A stretch of 64,000 nucleotides of DNA from Catalimonadaceae bacterium JC749 (GTDB taxonomy: Bacteria > Bacteroidota > Bacteroidia > Cytophagales > Cyclobacteriaceae): positions 381,000 to 444,999 of the forward strand of contig JAJNNC010000007.1 of the NCBI GenBank assembly GCA_021730635.1. The letters run 5' to 3'. Numbering within the stretch: position 1 is the first letter of the stretch; each line of letters starts with the position of its first letter. The notes beneath the pieces are model-generated. The model saw only the letters and a program-made list of their open reading frames with translations. It was not told the origin of the DNA and ran no database searches. The position numbers were made by a program, and so were the translations under genes. Positions 1-8,735 of this stretch are shown here, in pieces.

Positions 1-381
1 GTTCGGGTCAGACTGGAAGCAAACAAACAACTGAATTTTGAAAATGGAGACCTTGAGTTTCCGGAAGGAATCTATATTGAATTCTTTGAAGAAGATGGCA
101 CCAAGTCTTCTACCATTGAGGCCAATCAGGGAACTTTCAACAAAAGTGAGAATTTATATACGGCTACCGGTGAGGTAGTTGTCAGAAATTTAATATCTGG
201 TGAAAAATTGTCTACAGAACTGCTAAACTGGAAGCCCAGCAAACATGAAATCTACACGGATCGGTACGTGGAAATAACAACGGAGGGAGAAATACTGATG
301 GGAGAGGGTCTTACATCAGATGAACAATTTGTCTCTTACCGCATTTTAAAACCGACTGGTACTATTTCTATTAATAATTGA
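1..381 (+). CDS. lptC: LPS export periplasmic protein LptC, C-terminal part
   Basis: The window opens inside a reading frame of 126 codons that ends in TGA at 379-381; the start lies off the left edge. The translation alternates short beta strands (FPEGIYIEFF, LYTATGEVVVRN, LSTELLNWKP, EIYTDRYVEI, LMGEGLTS), the repeating pattern of the LptA/LptC beta-jellyroll. The stretch ending in G-x-G is typical of LptC C-termini. LptC is the inner-membrane-anchored bridge that passes lipopolysaccharide from the LptB2FG transporter to the periplasmic LptA. The neighbours (small membrane protein, CBS hemolysin, PpiD-like foldase) are an envelope-biogenesis cluster often seen in Bacteroidota. The family call rests on pattern and context; the N-terminal membrane anchor cannot be seen. 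Confidence 0.72.
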   Translation, partial: VRVRLEANKQLNFENGDLEFPEGIYIEFFEEDGTKSSTIEANQGTFNKSENLYTATGEVVVRNLISGEKLSTELLNWKPSKHEIYTDRYVEITTEGEILMGEGLTSDEQFVSYRILKPTGTISINN

Positions 382-390
382 GCGCTGTAT

Positions 391-621
391 ATGCGTCTGC
401 CTGACTCAATATTGTTGTCGCTGAGTGTGGTTTTTTTTATCATCGGTGTGCATCAGGTCATGACATTGGGGTTGACCTATGCCTATAGTATGCTGATGCT
501 ATCGGTTCTCTCTTTACTATGGTATAGAATCAGAAAAAAGAAAGCCTCGCAGCAAAAAATAGAGGGTCAGCATGAGAAAAACAGAAAGAAAGTTAAACAA
601 CCCAAACGAAAAAGTTTATAA
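391..621 (+). CDS. Small two-TM membrane protein with basic tail
   Basis: A 76-residue protein starting 9 nt after the lptC stop. It has two hydrophobic segments (about residues 8-26 and 28-46) followed by a very basic, Lys/Gln-rich tail of about 30 residues, presumably cytoplasmic. No family is recognised. Its position between lptC and the CBS-hemolysin gene, with short spacers on both sides (9 and 41 nt), implies co-transcription and an envelope-related role. The basic tail could contact the ribosome, nucleic acid or phospholipid head groups, but nothing in the sequence decides this. The tight spacing and typical membrane-protein composition make it likely to be real. Confidence 0.6.
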   Translation: MRLPDSILLSLSVVFFIIGVHQVMTLGLTYAYSMLMLSVLSLLWYRIRKKKASQQKIEGQHEKNRKKVKQPKRKSL

Positions 622-662
622 TGGTCTGCTATTGACCATTTCACTAGTGTGTACGTACGTTC

Positions 663-1970
663 ATGGATTATTATAGCATCATTGCTGTTCTTATTTGCCT
701 GCTATTTTCAGCTTTGTTTTCCGGCATAGAGATCGCTTTTATTTCTGCTGATAAGCTTCGTATCGAGCTGGCCAACAAAAACGGAAAGTTGTATGGAAAA
801 CTATTGTCCCGTTTTGTCAAGCAGCCTACCCGGTTTATCGGTACTACTTTGGTGGGAAATAATATTGCCCTGGTTTTGTACAGCTTTTTCATGGCTACCT
901 TGCTGGAACCTTTTCTGACAACCCACCTGCCCAGTTCCGTAAACAACGATGTCACAATTCTGATCTTACAGACAGTGCTAGCCACCTTCCTGGTGTTGGT
1001 AGTGGCAGAGTTTACCCCTAAGAGTGTTTTCCTGATCGATCCGAACGGGCTTTTATCCGGCTTTGCCGTGCCCATGACGATCATCTATTATATACTGTAT
1101 CCTGTCGTTTCTATCATCGATAAAATATCCAAGTTTACCATCATTCATATCCTTGGATTTGATTACCGGGAAGATAAGCCGGTCTTCGGCTTGACAGACC
1201 TCAACAACTATATAAAAAATACGTTGAGCGAAGAAGTCATTGAGCAAAAACCCGATCATCTCAATCCGAATCCCAGGGTAAATACCAAAATATTTAACAA
1301 TGCACTGGAATTTAAAACCGTAAAGGTCCGGGAATGTATGATCCCCCGTACAGAGGTGGTGGCTGTCGATGTGGAAGACAGCCTGGATGAACTTAAAGAG
1401 GCTTTCATCAATAGTGGCCACTCCAAAATTGTGGTGTACAAGGAGTCTATCGACGAAGTCATTGGCTATTGCCATTCTCTGGAGTTGTTCAAAAAGCCTA
1501 AATCCATCAGCCAGATCCTGACCCCTATCATTATCGTGCCGGAAACCATGCCAGCCAACGAGCTGATGATACAGTTTATTACCGAGCATAAAAGCCTGGC
1601 CCTGGTAGTGGACGAATTCGGCGGTACCGCCGGAATTGTCAGTATAGAGGATATTATTGAAGAGATCTTTGGAGAAATACAAGACGAACATGATGCCGAA
1701 GATTGGGTAGAATTAAAAATTGATGAAAACACCTATCTGATCAGTGCACGTCATGAAATTGATTATTTAAACGAAAAGTATAACTGGGAAATCCCAGCAG
1801 GCGATTATGATACCCTGGGCGGTTATATTTTGTCAATTACCGGTGAAATTCCTACTACAGGTAATATCATTCGTGTTCCTCCGTTTACCTTTACGGTGAT
1901 GTCTATGCGTGAAAACCGGATAGATAACGTAAAGATTACCGCCAGCCAGGAGAAAACGGAAGAGAAATAA
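663..1970 (+). CDS. CNNM/CBS-domain hemolysin-family membrane protein
   Basis: A 435-residue protein of the CNNM/CorC (TlyC/HlyC) type. Residues 1-190 form the DUF21/CNNM transmembrane domain (FSALFSGIEIAFISADK is the characteristic N-terminal helix). Residues about 215-335 are a CBS pair (VRECMIPRTEVVAVDVEDSL and LALVVDEFGGTAGIVSIEDI). Residues about 350-430 are the C-terminal transporter-associated CorC_HlyC domain. The family is linked to magnesium/cobalt efflux; 'hemolysin' is a historical label. In Bacteroidota a related protein, GldE, belongs to gliding gene sets, but no gliding gene lies here, so I do not call it GldE. It follows the small membrane protein by 41 nt and precedes the foldase gene, which has its own promoter. 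Confidence 0.88.
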   Translation: MDYYSIIAVLICLLFSALFSGIEIAFISADKLRIELANKNGKLYGKLLSRFVKQPTRFIGTTLVGNNIALVLYSFFMATLLEPFLTTHLPSSVNNDVTILILQTVLATFLVLVVAEFTPKSVFLIDPNGLLSGFAVPMTIIYYILYPVVSIIDKISKFTIIHILGFDYREDKPVFGLTDLNNYIKNTLSEEVIEQKPDHLNPNPRVNTKIFNNALEFKTVKVRECMIPRTEVVAVDVEDSLDELKEAFINSGHSKIVVYKESIDEVIGYCHSLELFKKPKSISQILTPIIIVPETMPANELMIQFITEHKSLALVVDEFGGTAGIVSIEDIIEEIFGEIQDEHDAEDWVELKIDENTYLISARHEIDYLNEKYNWEIPAGDYDTLGGYILSITGEIPTTGNIIRVPPFTFTVMSMRENRIDNVKITASQEKTEEK

Positions 1971-2048
1971 ACTATTTTCTCCCTTATTTTGGTTACTTAA
2001 ACATAAGAAAGAAAACATTTAACAGCTGAGATACAGTGAGTTAATGCG

Positions 2049-2080
2049 TTTTGAAATTATTATATAATCGTGTTACTTTG
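2049..2080 (+). promoter_or_regulatory. Bacteroidota-type promoter upstream of the foldase gene
   Basis: TTTTG at 2049-2053 (-33 element) and TTACTTTG at 2073-2080 (-7 element, one mismatch to TAnnTTTG) are separated by 19 nt, the spacing expected for the Bacteroidota primary sigma factor. Transcription would start about 2087, some 40 nt upstream of the ATG at 2127. Confidence 0.55.
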
Positions 2081-2126
2081 CACTTCTTTTTATCAGAAAG
2101 TTTATCCTATAATTTGAGTTCTAAAA

Positions 2127-4226
2127 ATGGCCTTAATTAGTAAAATAAGAGAGAAAACAGCTTTGGTAGTAGGCGCTGTGGCAGTTGGCTTAATGTTATT
2201 TATCCTGGGAGGAGATATGTTGAGCAGCAATCCTACTTTGTTTGGTGGAAACGATAACACCGTGGGCGAAATCGCCGGGGAGAAAATTTCGTATGAAGAG
2301 TACCAGCAAGCCATCGACGAGGTTCGTTATAATTTCATTGTCAATACCAACAGAAATCCCTCCGAAAGGGAAATGAATGCGCTTCGCCAGCAGGCCTGGG
2401 ATAAACTTGTGGCTGAAATCGCCTTCAAAAAAGAATTTGATGAACTAGGCATAGAAGTTACCGAAAACGAGCTGGTCGATATGGTTCAGGGAAATAACAT
2501 TAACCCTGAAATTCAGCAGGCTTTCACTGATCCTCAGACCGGGGAGTTTAACCGCGACAGAGTCATCTCTTATCTGCAAAACCTACCCCAGCTGCCTCAG
2601 CAACAGCAGGTAGCCTGGCAGCTTTTTGAAAGTAATCTGAATAATTCCCGCCTGCGGCTTAAATACGAAAACCTGTTGCTGCTTTCCAATTATGTGACCG
2701 ATGCGGAAGCGAAGCAAAGACACCAACAGGAAAATTCAGTAGCCGAAGTGAAGTATCTGTATGTTCCCTTCTATGCGATCAGTGATTCAGCCGTTCAGGT
2801 CACTGATGAACAGCTCCAGGAGTACATTGATAATCATCAGCAAGAGTTTGAAGTAGAAGAGGGCAGAACCATCCGTTATGTTACTTTTCCACTTACGCCA
2901 TCCCCTCAGGATTCTGCCTACTTTCAGGAAGAACTGAATCAGTTGAAACAGAATTTCTCCAATGCGAACAACGATTCCGCTTTTGCCGCTGTGAATACTG
3001 ATGGAACAGGTGTTGCCTTCCGTACTTACACACCAGGAATTGTACCTCAGGTGTTGACGGATAGCCTGGCTTCTCTGGAAGAAGGAAAAGTATATGGCCC
3101 CATCTTTGAAAATGGCTCTTACAGGTTGTATAAAATTACGGCCATCAAAGAAGATACGGTAAACCATGCCAGAGCACGGCATATCCTCTTTAAATCAGAC
3201 AGTAGCAAAACAGAAGCCCGTAAACAAGCTCAGGACGTACTGAACCAGATTAAGCAGGGAGCCAACTTCGCTGAAATGGCGCAGCAATATGGACAGGATG
3301 GGACGGCCACCCAGGGCGGTGACTTGGGCTGGTTCTCTGAAGGTCGTATGGTAGAACCCTTCGAAAAGGCAGTGATGGCTCAAAGCAAACCTGGTTTGAT
3401 TAACAACCTGGTAGAGACAGAATATGGATATCATATTGTAGAAGTGACAGCGGCTAAAACCAATAGGGTATATGATATTGCCGTGGTACAGAGCGACCTG
3501 TATCCCAGCGATGAAACCCGCGACGAGGCTTTCAGAAAGGCGGACTATTTTGCCGGAGCCCTGGAAGATGGCAATGATTTTGACGAAGCGGCCCAGGCAG
3601 ATAGTTTAGAAGTGATGACAGAAGAAAATATTTCTGCCAATGCACAAAACATCAGCGGACTGGGAGAAGCCCGTCAGATTATCCGTTGGGCCTATAATGA
3701 TGCTTCTGTAGGTGATGTATCTCCTGTATTTGAACTGGAAGAAGCTTATGTGGTGGCTACCCTGACAGAAGAGACAGAGAAAGGCATTGCCCAACTAAAA
3801 GATGTAAGGGATGAGGTAACTGCTAAAGTGAAAGCAGAACTGAAAGGACAGCAAATTGCTGAAAAGCTGAAAGGACTGTCTGGCACCCTGGATGAAATTG
3901 CTGAAGCTTATGGGCAGGATGCCAACGTGTATGCTACCAGCGATCTGAAATTAAGCAGCAATACCCTTCCTAATGTAGGTTTTGCGCCGGAAGCTGTCGG
4001 AAAGGCTTTTGCCCTGAAAGAAGGAGAAGTTTCAGCACCAATCACAGGCGAAAATGGCGTAATCATGATACAGGCAGAAGCTATTACCCGGGCACCCGAA
4101 ACCGACGATTATACTTCGTATAAAGAACAGATCAGACAGCAGGAGCGCCAGCAAAGTTCTTTCAACATTGCTGAAGCTGTACAAGACTTTTCTGATATTG
4201 AAGATCAACGATATAAGTTCTATTGA
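2127..4226 (+). CDS. PpiD/SurA-like peptidylprolyl isomerase
   Basis: A 699-residue inner-membrane-anchored periplasmic foldase. Residues 12-31 form a single transmembrane helix after a short basic N-terminus, the PpiD topology. Residues about 55-230 are the SurA-N-like chaperone region, rich in Gln and acidic helices. A parvulin (PpiC) rotamase domain spans about 350-440: RARHILFK, then GANFAEMAQQYGQDG, GGDLGWFSEGRMV and the closing EYGYHIVEV strand, all canonical parvulin segments. The remaining 250 residues are a second chaperone-like region. Such proteins assist folding of outer-membrane and secreted proteins. It has its own promoter (2049-2080) and terminator (4249-4280), so it is probably a single-gene unit at the end of the envelope cluster. 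Confidence 0.9.
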   Translation: MALISKIREKTALVVGAVAVGLMLFILGGDMLSSNPTLFGGNDNTVGEIAGEKISYEEYQQAIDEVRYNFIVNTNRNPSEREMNALRQQAWDKLVAEIAFKKEFDELGIEVTENELVDMVQGNNINPEIQQAFTDPQTGEFNRDRVISYLQNLPQLPQQQQVAWQLFESNLNNSRLRLKYENLLLLSNYVTDAEAKQRHQQENSVAEVKYLYVPFYAISDSAVQVTDEQLQEYIDNHQQEFEVEEGRTIRYVTFPLTPSPQDSAYFQEELNQLKQNFSNANNDSAFAAVNTDGTGVAFRTYTPGIVPQVLTDSLASLEEGKVYGPIFENGSYRLYKITAIKEDTVNHARARHILFKSDSSKTEARKQAQDVLNQIKQGANFAEMAQQYGQDGTATQGGDLGWFSEGRMVEPFEKAVMAQSKPGLINNLVETEYGYHIVEVTAAKTNRVYDIAVVQSDLYPSDETRDEAFRKADYFAGALEDGNDFDEAAQADSLEVMTEENISANAQNISGLGEARQIIRWAYNDASVGDVSPVFELEEAYVVATLTEETEKGIAQLKDVRDEVTAKVKAELKGQQIAEKLKGLSGTLDEIAEAYGQDANVYATSDLKLSSNTLPNVGFAPEAVGKAFALKEGEVSAPITGENGVIMIQAEAITRAPETDDYTSYKEQIRQQERQQSSFNIAEAVQDFSDIEDQRYKFY

Positions 4227-4248
4227 TTAAACAGTATCATAGAAACGA

Positions 4249-4280
4249 GGGTAAGGGAAAGCATCCTTTACCCTTTTTTT
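4249..4280 (+). terminator. Rho-independent terminator after the foldase gene
   Basis: A 10-bp stem (4249-4258 with 4264-4273, one G-T wobble), a 5-nt loop and seven T residues directly after the stem, 22 nt past the foldase stop codon. It also separates this gene from the convergent phosphoesterase gene. Confidence 0.85.
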
Positions 4281-4287
4281 ATGACTG

Positions 4288-6015
4288 TCAATAAAGCGCT
4301 GATTGCCCTACCCGTACTTCCCGCTGGTAGGTTTTTTTGATCACCACCGGTTTTTCAATCAGATGCGCTTCTACCGGAGAACCTTCAAACACCGCAGGTT
4401 GATCTTCGGGCGACGTGCGTTTCCAATCCTGCACTACCTTTTTAATCCCAATGGGATAAATTGTAAGACTCTCCTGTGTGAGGTGAAACCGGAGAAAATT
4501 CTTGTAATCGGGACACCGGATAGAGGAGAAAGCTTCATTGTCGTGAATGCCTAAGATCAGGTTGCAGGATAGTAAATACTCGCCCACAATGATACCGGCA
4601 GCAATACTTCCTAGAATCAGCATTTCTGCTGCGAAAAGCATCACCTGAGGGTAACTGATCAGTTCCAGACCAAATATTTCCAGGTTTATTTCAGAGAAAA
4701 GCCAGATCAATACGCACGCATTGAGCAGATGAACAATACCATGGATCACACCGATTGTCCAGGTATAGCGACTTTTCCCGGCATTGTCATCTGTAAACCA
4801 GGTAAAACTCAATACCAGAATAGCACTTAAAATGAAAGCCAGCGGACTGCGAATCAGCACATGCAGGATAATGTCCAGGGCCTGTTCTACATGCGTAATC
4901 TGACTCAGGCTCTTCATCAGGGAAGTGATCTCATGGCTGGCATCTGTCTCCAATACCCAGGCCAGCAACAGATAAAAGAGTCCTAAGAAAAAAGAAAATC
5001 TGGGATTATAATAAGGAAACAGCAAATTCCGAAAAACCAGCTTTCGCGACACTTCTTGGTCGGGAAACACCGCTTTCAGTTCCAGATGTTCATGGGGAAC
5101 TTTGCGTAAGTGGGTGTTCAGGTTATGGGTAGGATGCAGGAAAGCCCCGCCACCTCCTGCCGTAATCCTTTGCATGCGCTCTTCTCCACCCATCATTTCC
5201 GCATAACGGGAGTAATGATGGTAGTCTCCCGACAAAGTAGCGACCAGCTCAAACTGATAGCGGCAAATGAAATTATTTTCAAAAAATTTCAGTCTCTCAT
5301 AAGAATCATCAATACGATAACGATCTTTAAAGATCCAACTAGGCTCTGCCGTACAAAGGATGACTTTGTCGCCCGGCTGCATGTTATCGCGGGCTATATC
5401 ACTAAAATAGTTTTTCTGTGGCTGGTCAATATCAGAGTTTAACTGTATGTCGATACCCCAGATCCAGTAACGGTGCGGTAGTTTGATCGCAAAGTAACTT
5501 CTTTTCTGTTTGGTCTGCCAGTTGCCGATATGCCTGCCCTGGCAGAATACCTTCAGAAAATTGGTGAGCCCATCGTACCAGTCATGGTTTCCAGGAATAG
5601 CAAACAACGCGGGTTGGTCAGGATCGTTCTCCCGCTTGGGGAAAGCAGCCTGGTATGGTCCCCGCAGCCGGTCATCATATTCGTGGATCTCAGGGGTAGG
5701 ATACACTTCATCGCCCCCCATAATTAAAATATTCCCTCTTTGGGTGGCATGCTCGTCGAGGGTGAGCTGAGAGCGGGCCAATAAGGTAGCAACCGAATAA
5801 GTGGCATTAAAACCATCTCCAATATCAGCGACAAAGTCAAACCAGATGTCGCTTTTATCACTAAAATCATACACTTCCGGTCCGCTCAAAGCAGCCTGTA
5901 GCTCCCGTCGATCGGCATAATTTCCAAAAAGTGCTGAAATAACCGATTTCAATCCCGTTGTGGCTAACTGCTTAACCTGATACCACCCCACCATTTTTCT
6001 GGGTTTGAACTGCAT
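4288..6015 (-). CDS. Membrane-anchored metallophosphoesterase
   Basis: A 575-residue protein with an N-terminal calcineurin-like phosphoesterase domain (about residues 55-300). Visible metal-binding blocks are DIGDG, MGGDEVY, the GNHDW motif (IPGNHDWYDG) and a late GDYHHYSRY block that supplies the last His ligands. After residue 335 come about four to five hydrophobic segments (FFLGLFYLLLAWVLE, LAFILSAILVLSF, a pair around 425-475), then a soluble tail of about 90 residues. The catalytic domain precedes the membrane part and no signal peptide is visible, so I infer a cytoplasmic active site. The substrate is unknown. It is transcribed convergently with the foldase gene; a -7 motif lies 25 nt upstream of its ATG. 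Confidence 0.8.
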   Translation of the reverse strand: MQFKPRKMVGWYQVKQLATTGLKSVISALFGNYADRRELQAALSGPEVYDFSDKSDIWFDFVADIGDGFNATYSVATLLARSQLTLDEHATQRGNILIMGGDEVYPTPEIHEYDDRLRGPYQAAFPKRENDPDQPALFAIPGNHDWYDGLTNFLKVFCQGRHIGNWQTKQKRSYFAIKLPHRYWIWGIDIQLNSDIDQPQKNYFSDIARDNMQPGDKVILCTAEPSWIFKDRYRIDDSYERLKFFENNFICRYQFELVATLSGDYHHYSRYAEMMGGEERMQRITAGGGGAFLHPTHNLNTHLRKVPHEHLELKAVFPDQEVSRKLVFRNLLFPYYNPRFSFFLGLFYLLLAWVLETDASHEITSLMKSLSQITHVEQALDIILHVLIRSPLAFILSAILVLSFTWFTDDNAGKSRYTWTIGVIHGIVHLLNACVLIWLFSEINLEIFGLELISYPQVMLFAAEMLILGSIAAGIIVGEYLLSCNLILGIHDNEAFSSIRCPDYKNFLRFHLTQESLTIYPIGIKKVVQDWKRTSPEDQPAVFEGSPVEAHLIEKPVVIKKTYQREVRVGQSALY

Positions 6016-6039
6016 AACATTCGGGTTAACTTAAAAGGA

Positions 6040-6047
6040 CAAAAATA
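6040..6047 (-). promoter_or_regulatory. -7 promoter element for the phosphoesterase gene
   Basis: On the minus strand this reads TATTTTTG, a perfect TAnnTTTG match, about 25 nt upstream of the start at 6015. The -33 region is weak (GGTTAAC). Confidence 0.45.
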
Positions 6048-6129
6048 AACATTAAGAAGTTAACCACTAGCCCCTGAATCTGTTTAACCAATTGTCTTTT
6101 TGTCGAACCTGTCGTTCCACAGGCTTACT

Positions 6130-8493
6130 TTACTCATTCCGAAGGGAATCTACCGGATTGGCGAGCGCTGCCTTCAGAGATTGGTAGCTGACCGTCAGTC
6201 CAGCGATAAGTAGAGCTATCATGCCCACTGCCAGAAAAGTCCACAAACTGATATCGACACGATAGGCGAAACCTTGCAGCCAACGGGTCATGGCAAAGTA
6301 GCCAATGGGCACAGCAATACAGAAGGCTATTAATACCAGCCTGGTAAAGTCTTTGGAAAGCAGCGTAATGATATTACCTACCGTAGCACCCATTACTTTG
6401 CGGATACCAATTTCTTTGGTCCGTTGTTCTGCCACGAAAGCAGCCAGTGCTAGCAACCCCAGACAGGCCACAAAGATGGCTAAGCCCGTAAAAATAATGA
6501 ATAGCTGCCCCAGGCGTTGTTCGGTCTTAAACAGAACATCAAAATCTTCGTCCAGAAAAGAATAAGCGAAAGGGGTGTCCGGCGCATGGTTCTTCCATTG
6601 GGCTTCTACAAAAGCCAGTGTTTCCGGCAAATTGTCAGATTGCACTTTGACTTCCGTATGTTCCCCTTGTTCTGTTAAAAACAGAACCAAAGGGTGAATT
6701 TTGCTATGTAGAGATTCAAAATGGTAATCTTTGATCACACCCACTACGGTAGCCTGCTGGTCATGGTATTCTAATACCGAACCAATGGGCTGCTCCAACC
6801 CTAACTGTCTGACGGTCTCTTCATTAATCAGCACACTGGCTGTATCACCTGCAAACTCTCTTGAAAAATTTCTACCTTCTTGCAACTGCACATCCATCGT
6901 TTCTAGGTAATCATAGCTGACCGGAAGGTAGTTGAAAATTTGCCCCTGTTTATCCTTACCCTTTACATTGAAATACATACCGTCATAACTTCCAAAAGGC
7001 GCATTTGTGGAGAAAGCCACTGATGTAACCGCCGCCGCTTCCAGGAGTGCCTGCCGAAAGGCTTCCTGCTGCGCACCCAGCTTATCACTTTGCGGAATGA
7101 TTAGGATATTTTCTTTATCAAAGCCTAAATCTTTATTCCGGATATACCCTAACTGCTGGTACACCAATAGGGTGCAGAGGATCAGGGTAATGGAAATGAC
7201 AAACTGAAACACTACCAGTGAATTCCGGAAAGTATTGCCCTTACTGCCTGCGGCTAGCCGGCCTCTCAGCACTTCTACCGGCCGGAAACGTGTCAGGTAA
7301 AAAGCCGGATAGCTACCAGCCAGCAGTCCCAGCACCACGGTAAAGAATACTATGCCGGGAAACAGCCAGAAGTTTGCAGTAAAATCAAGGGTAATGTTTT
7401 TGCCCGACACCTGGTTAAAGGGAATGCGGCATAATTCAGCCAAACCCAAAGCGACCCCCATCGCCAGCACGCTCATTAGCAATGACTCTGCCAAAAACTG
7501 CTTGATAAGCGTGGAGCGTAGCGATCCCAGGGTTTTACGCACCCCTACTTCTTTGGCCCGGTCGGCCGAACGGGCAGTCGCCAGATTCATAAAATTAATG
7601 CTGGCAATCAGGATAATGAACAAAGCGATAGCACCAAAGATGTACAATTGGTGCAGGCTCCCATTCGGCTCCCATTCTTCCATCAGATGAGAACGAAGAT
7701 GAAGGGAAGTGAGCGGCTGTACAAACATCTCGAAAACACTACCCATCTGCTGCATGTCACGATACTCTTCAAAGTACTTATCGAGCAGGGCCTCAAACTT
7801 ACTGTTGACACCACCAATGTCACTGCCCTCTCTGAGCAGAAAGTAAGTATAGGTATTGATATTACCCCAGTTGGTTTCTTTGCTCCGGGGTAAGGTGGTA
7901 AAGGAATATACAATATTGAAGTGAAAGTGGGAGAGCACAGGCACTTCTTCCATGATACCCGTCACTTTAAACAGCTGGTTGTCAATATACAGCGTATTGC
8001 CTACGGCTTCCCCCTCCGGAAAATACAGGTGGGCTTTGGCCTCAGTCAACACGACTGTATTGGGCGCCGAAAGTGCGGTCTCCGGATCACCTTCTTTTAA
8101 GGGAAAGCTGAAGACCTTGAAAAAATCAGCATCGGCAGCAATCACATTTTTTTCCGTAATAGCTTGCGTCTCCCGCCTGACGATCTGTGTATCCCACCGG
8201 ATCATGCGGACGGCCGTTTCCACTTCCGGTACTTCTTCTACAAGCGGGCCTGCCACGGCAGCACTGGTAAACGGGGCGTTAAACTCACTTTCTCCTATTC
8301 GCACGTGGGTCGCTAAGCGGTAAATCCGATCTGCTTTCTCATGAAACTGATCATAACGCAGTTCGTCTAGGATATACAGCGTAATCAATAAAGCCGTGGC
8401 AATCCCGATGGCCAGTCCTAATACGTTGATGAAAGCATAGAATTTCTGCTTCAGCAGGTTCCTGATGGCAACTTTTAAGTAGTTTTTAAGCAT
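6130..8493 (-). CDS. FtsX/MacB-type ABC transporter permease (solo copy)
   Basis: A 787-residue permease made of two MacB-like halves. Each half has one N-terminal helix, a large periplasmic core domain (MacB_PCD) and a three-helix FtsX domain. Landmarks: NLLKQKFYAFINVLGLAIGIA at the N-terminus (first helix), the RSADRAKEVGVRKTLGS segment between helices of the first FtsX, the AEQRTKEIGIRKVMGA segment in the second, and the C-terminal NPVDSLRNE tail shared with four paralogs at 23910-34073. Bacteroidota encode many such permeases; they are thought to act as mechanotransmission or export modules with a separate ATPase and sometimes a HlyD adaptor. No ATPase or adaptor gene lies nearby. No sigma-54-type promoter was found upstream, unlike the tandem cluster. 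Confidence 0.9.
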   Translation of the reverse strand: MLKNYLKVAIRNLLKQKFYAFINVLGLAIGIATALLITLYILDELRYDQFHEKADRIYRLATHVRIGESEFNAPFTSAAVAGPLVEEVPEVETAVRMIRWDTQIVRRETQAITEKNVIAADADFFKVFSFPLKEGDPETALSAPNTVVLTEAKAHLYFPEGEAVGNTLYIDNQLFKVTGIMEEVPVLSHFHFNIVYSFTTLPRSKETNWGNINTYTYFLLREGSDIGGVNSKFEALLDKYFEEYRDMQQMGSVFEMFVQPLTSLHLRSHLMEEWEPNGSLHQLYIFGAIALFIILIASINFMNLATARSADRAKEVGVRKTLGSLRSTLIKQFLAESLLMSVLAMGVALGLAELCRIPFNQVSGKNITLDFTANFWLFPGIVFFTVVLGLLAGSYPAFYLTRFRPVEVLRGRLAAGSKGNTFRNSLVVFQFVISITLILCTLLVYQQLGYIRNKDLGFDKENILIIPQSDKLGAQQEAFRQALLEAAAVTSVAFSTNAPFGSYDGMYFNVKGKDKQGQIFNYLPVSYDYLETMDVQLQEGRNFSREFAGDTASVLINEETVRQLGLEQPIGSVLEYHDQQATVVGVIKDYHFESLHSKIHPLVLFLTEQGEHTEVKVQSDNLPETLAFVEAQWKNHAPDTPFAYSFLDEDFDVLFKTEQRLGQLFIIFTGLAIFVACLGLLALAAFVAEQRTKEIGIRKVMGATVGNIITLLSKDFTRLVLIAFCIAVPIGYFAMTRWLQGFAYRVDISLWTFLAVGMIALLIAGLTVSYQSLKAALANPVDSLRNE

Positions 8494-8659
8494 AACAGGC
8501 AGCGAAAAAGGTTCTTATCGAAGATTTTGTTCAACTTTCAAACCAAAGGACAAGCCGGCACACAAAATACAGCATATCAGCTATTTATGCATCTATCCAC
8601 AGACAGTATTTTCCGACAACTGTATCATTCCCGATACACATGCTGTATTCATTTCGAAC

Positions 8660-8686
8660 AAAAAACCAGCCTAAAAATAAGCTGGC
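8660..8686 (-). terminator. Terminator downstream of the permease-to-TPR intergenic region
   Basis: Read on the minus strand, a GCCAGC/GCTGGT-type stem of 6 bp with an A/T-rich loop is followed by six T residues. It lies between the start of the permease gene (8493) and the stop of the DUF2911 gene (8736), so it ends the DUF2911 transcript. Confidence 0.7.
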
Positions 8687-8735
8687 TTTCCTGCGCCTGT
8701 TTGAAGGTTCACTAACCAAAAATCATATCCCTTTA

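Noticed and set aside
663..1970. GldE gliding protein
   Set aside because: The CBS hemolysin is related, but no other gliding gene is adjacent and the family is broad.
8494..8720. Second sigma-54 promoter for the solo permease
   Set aside because: No GG-N10-GC pair was found on the minus strand in this region.
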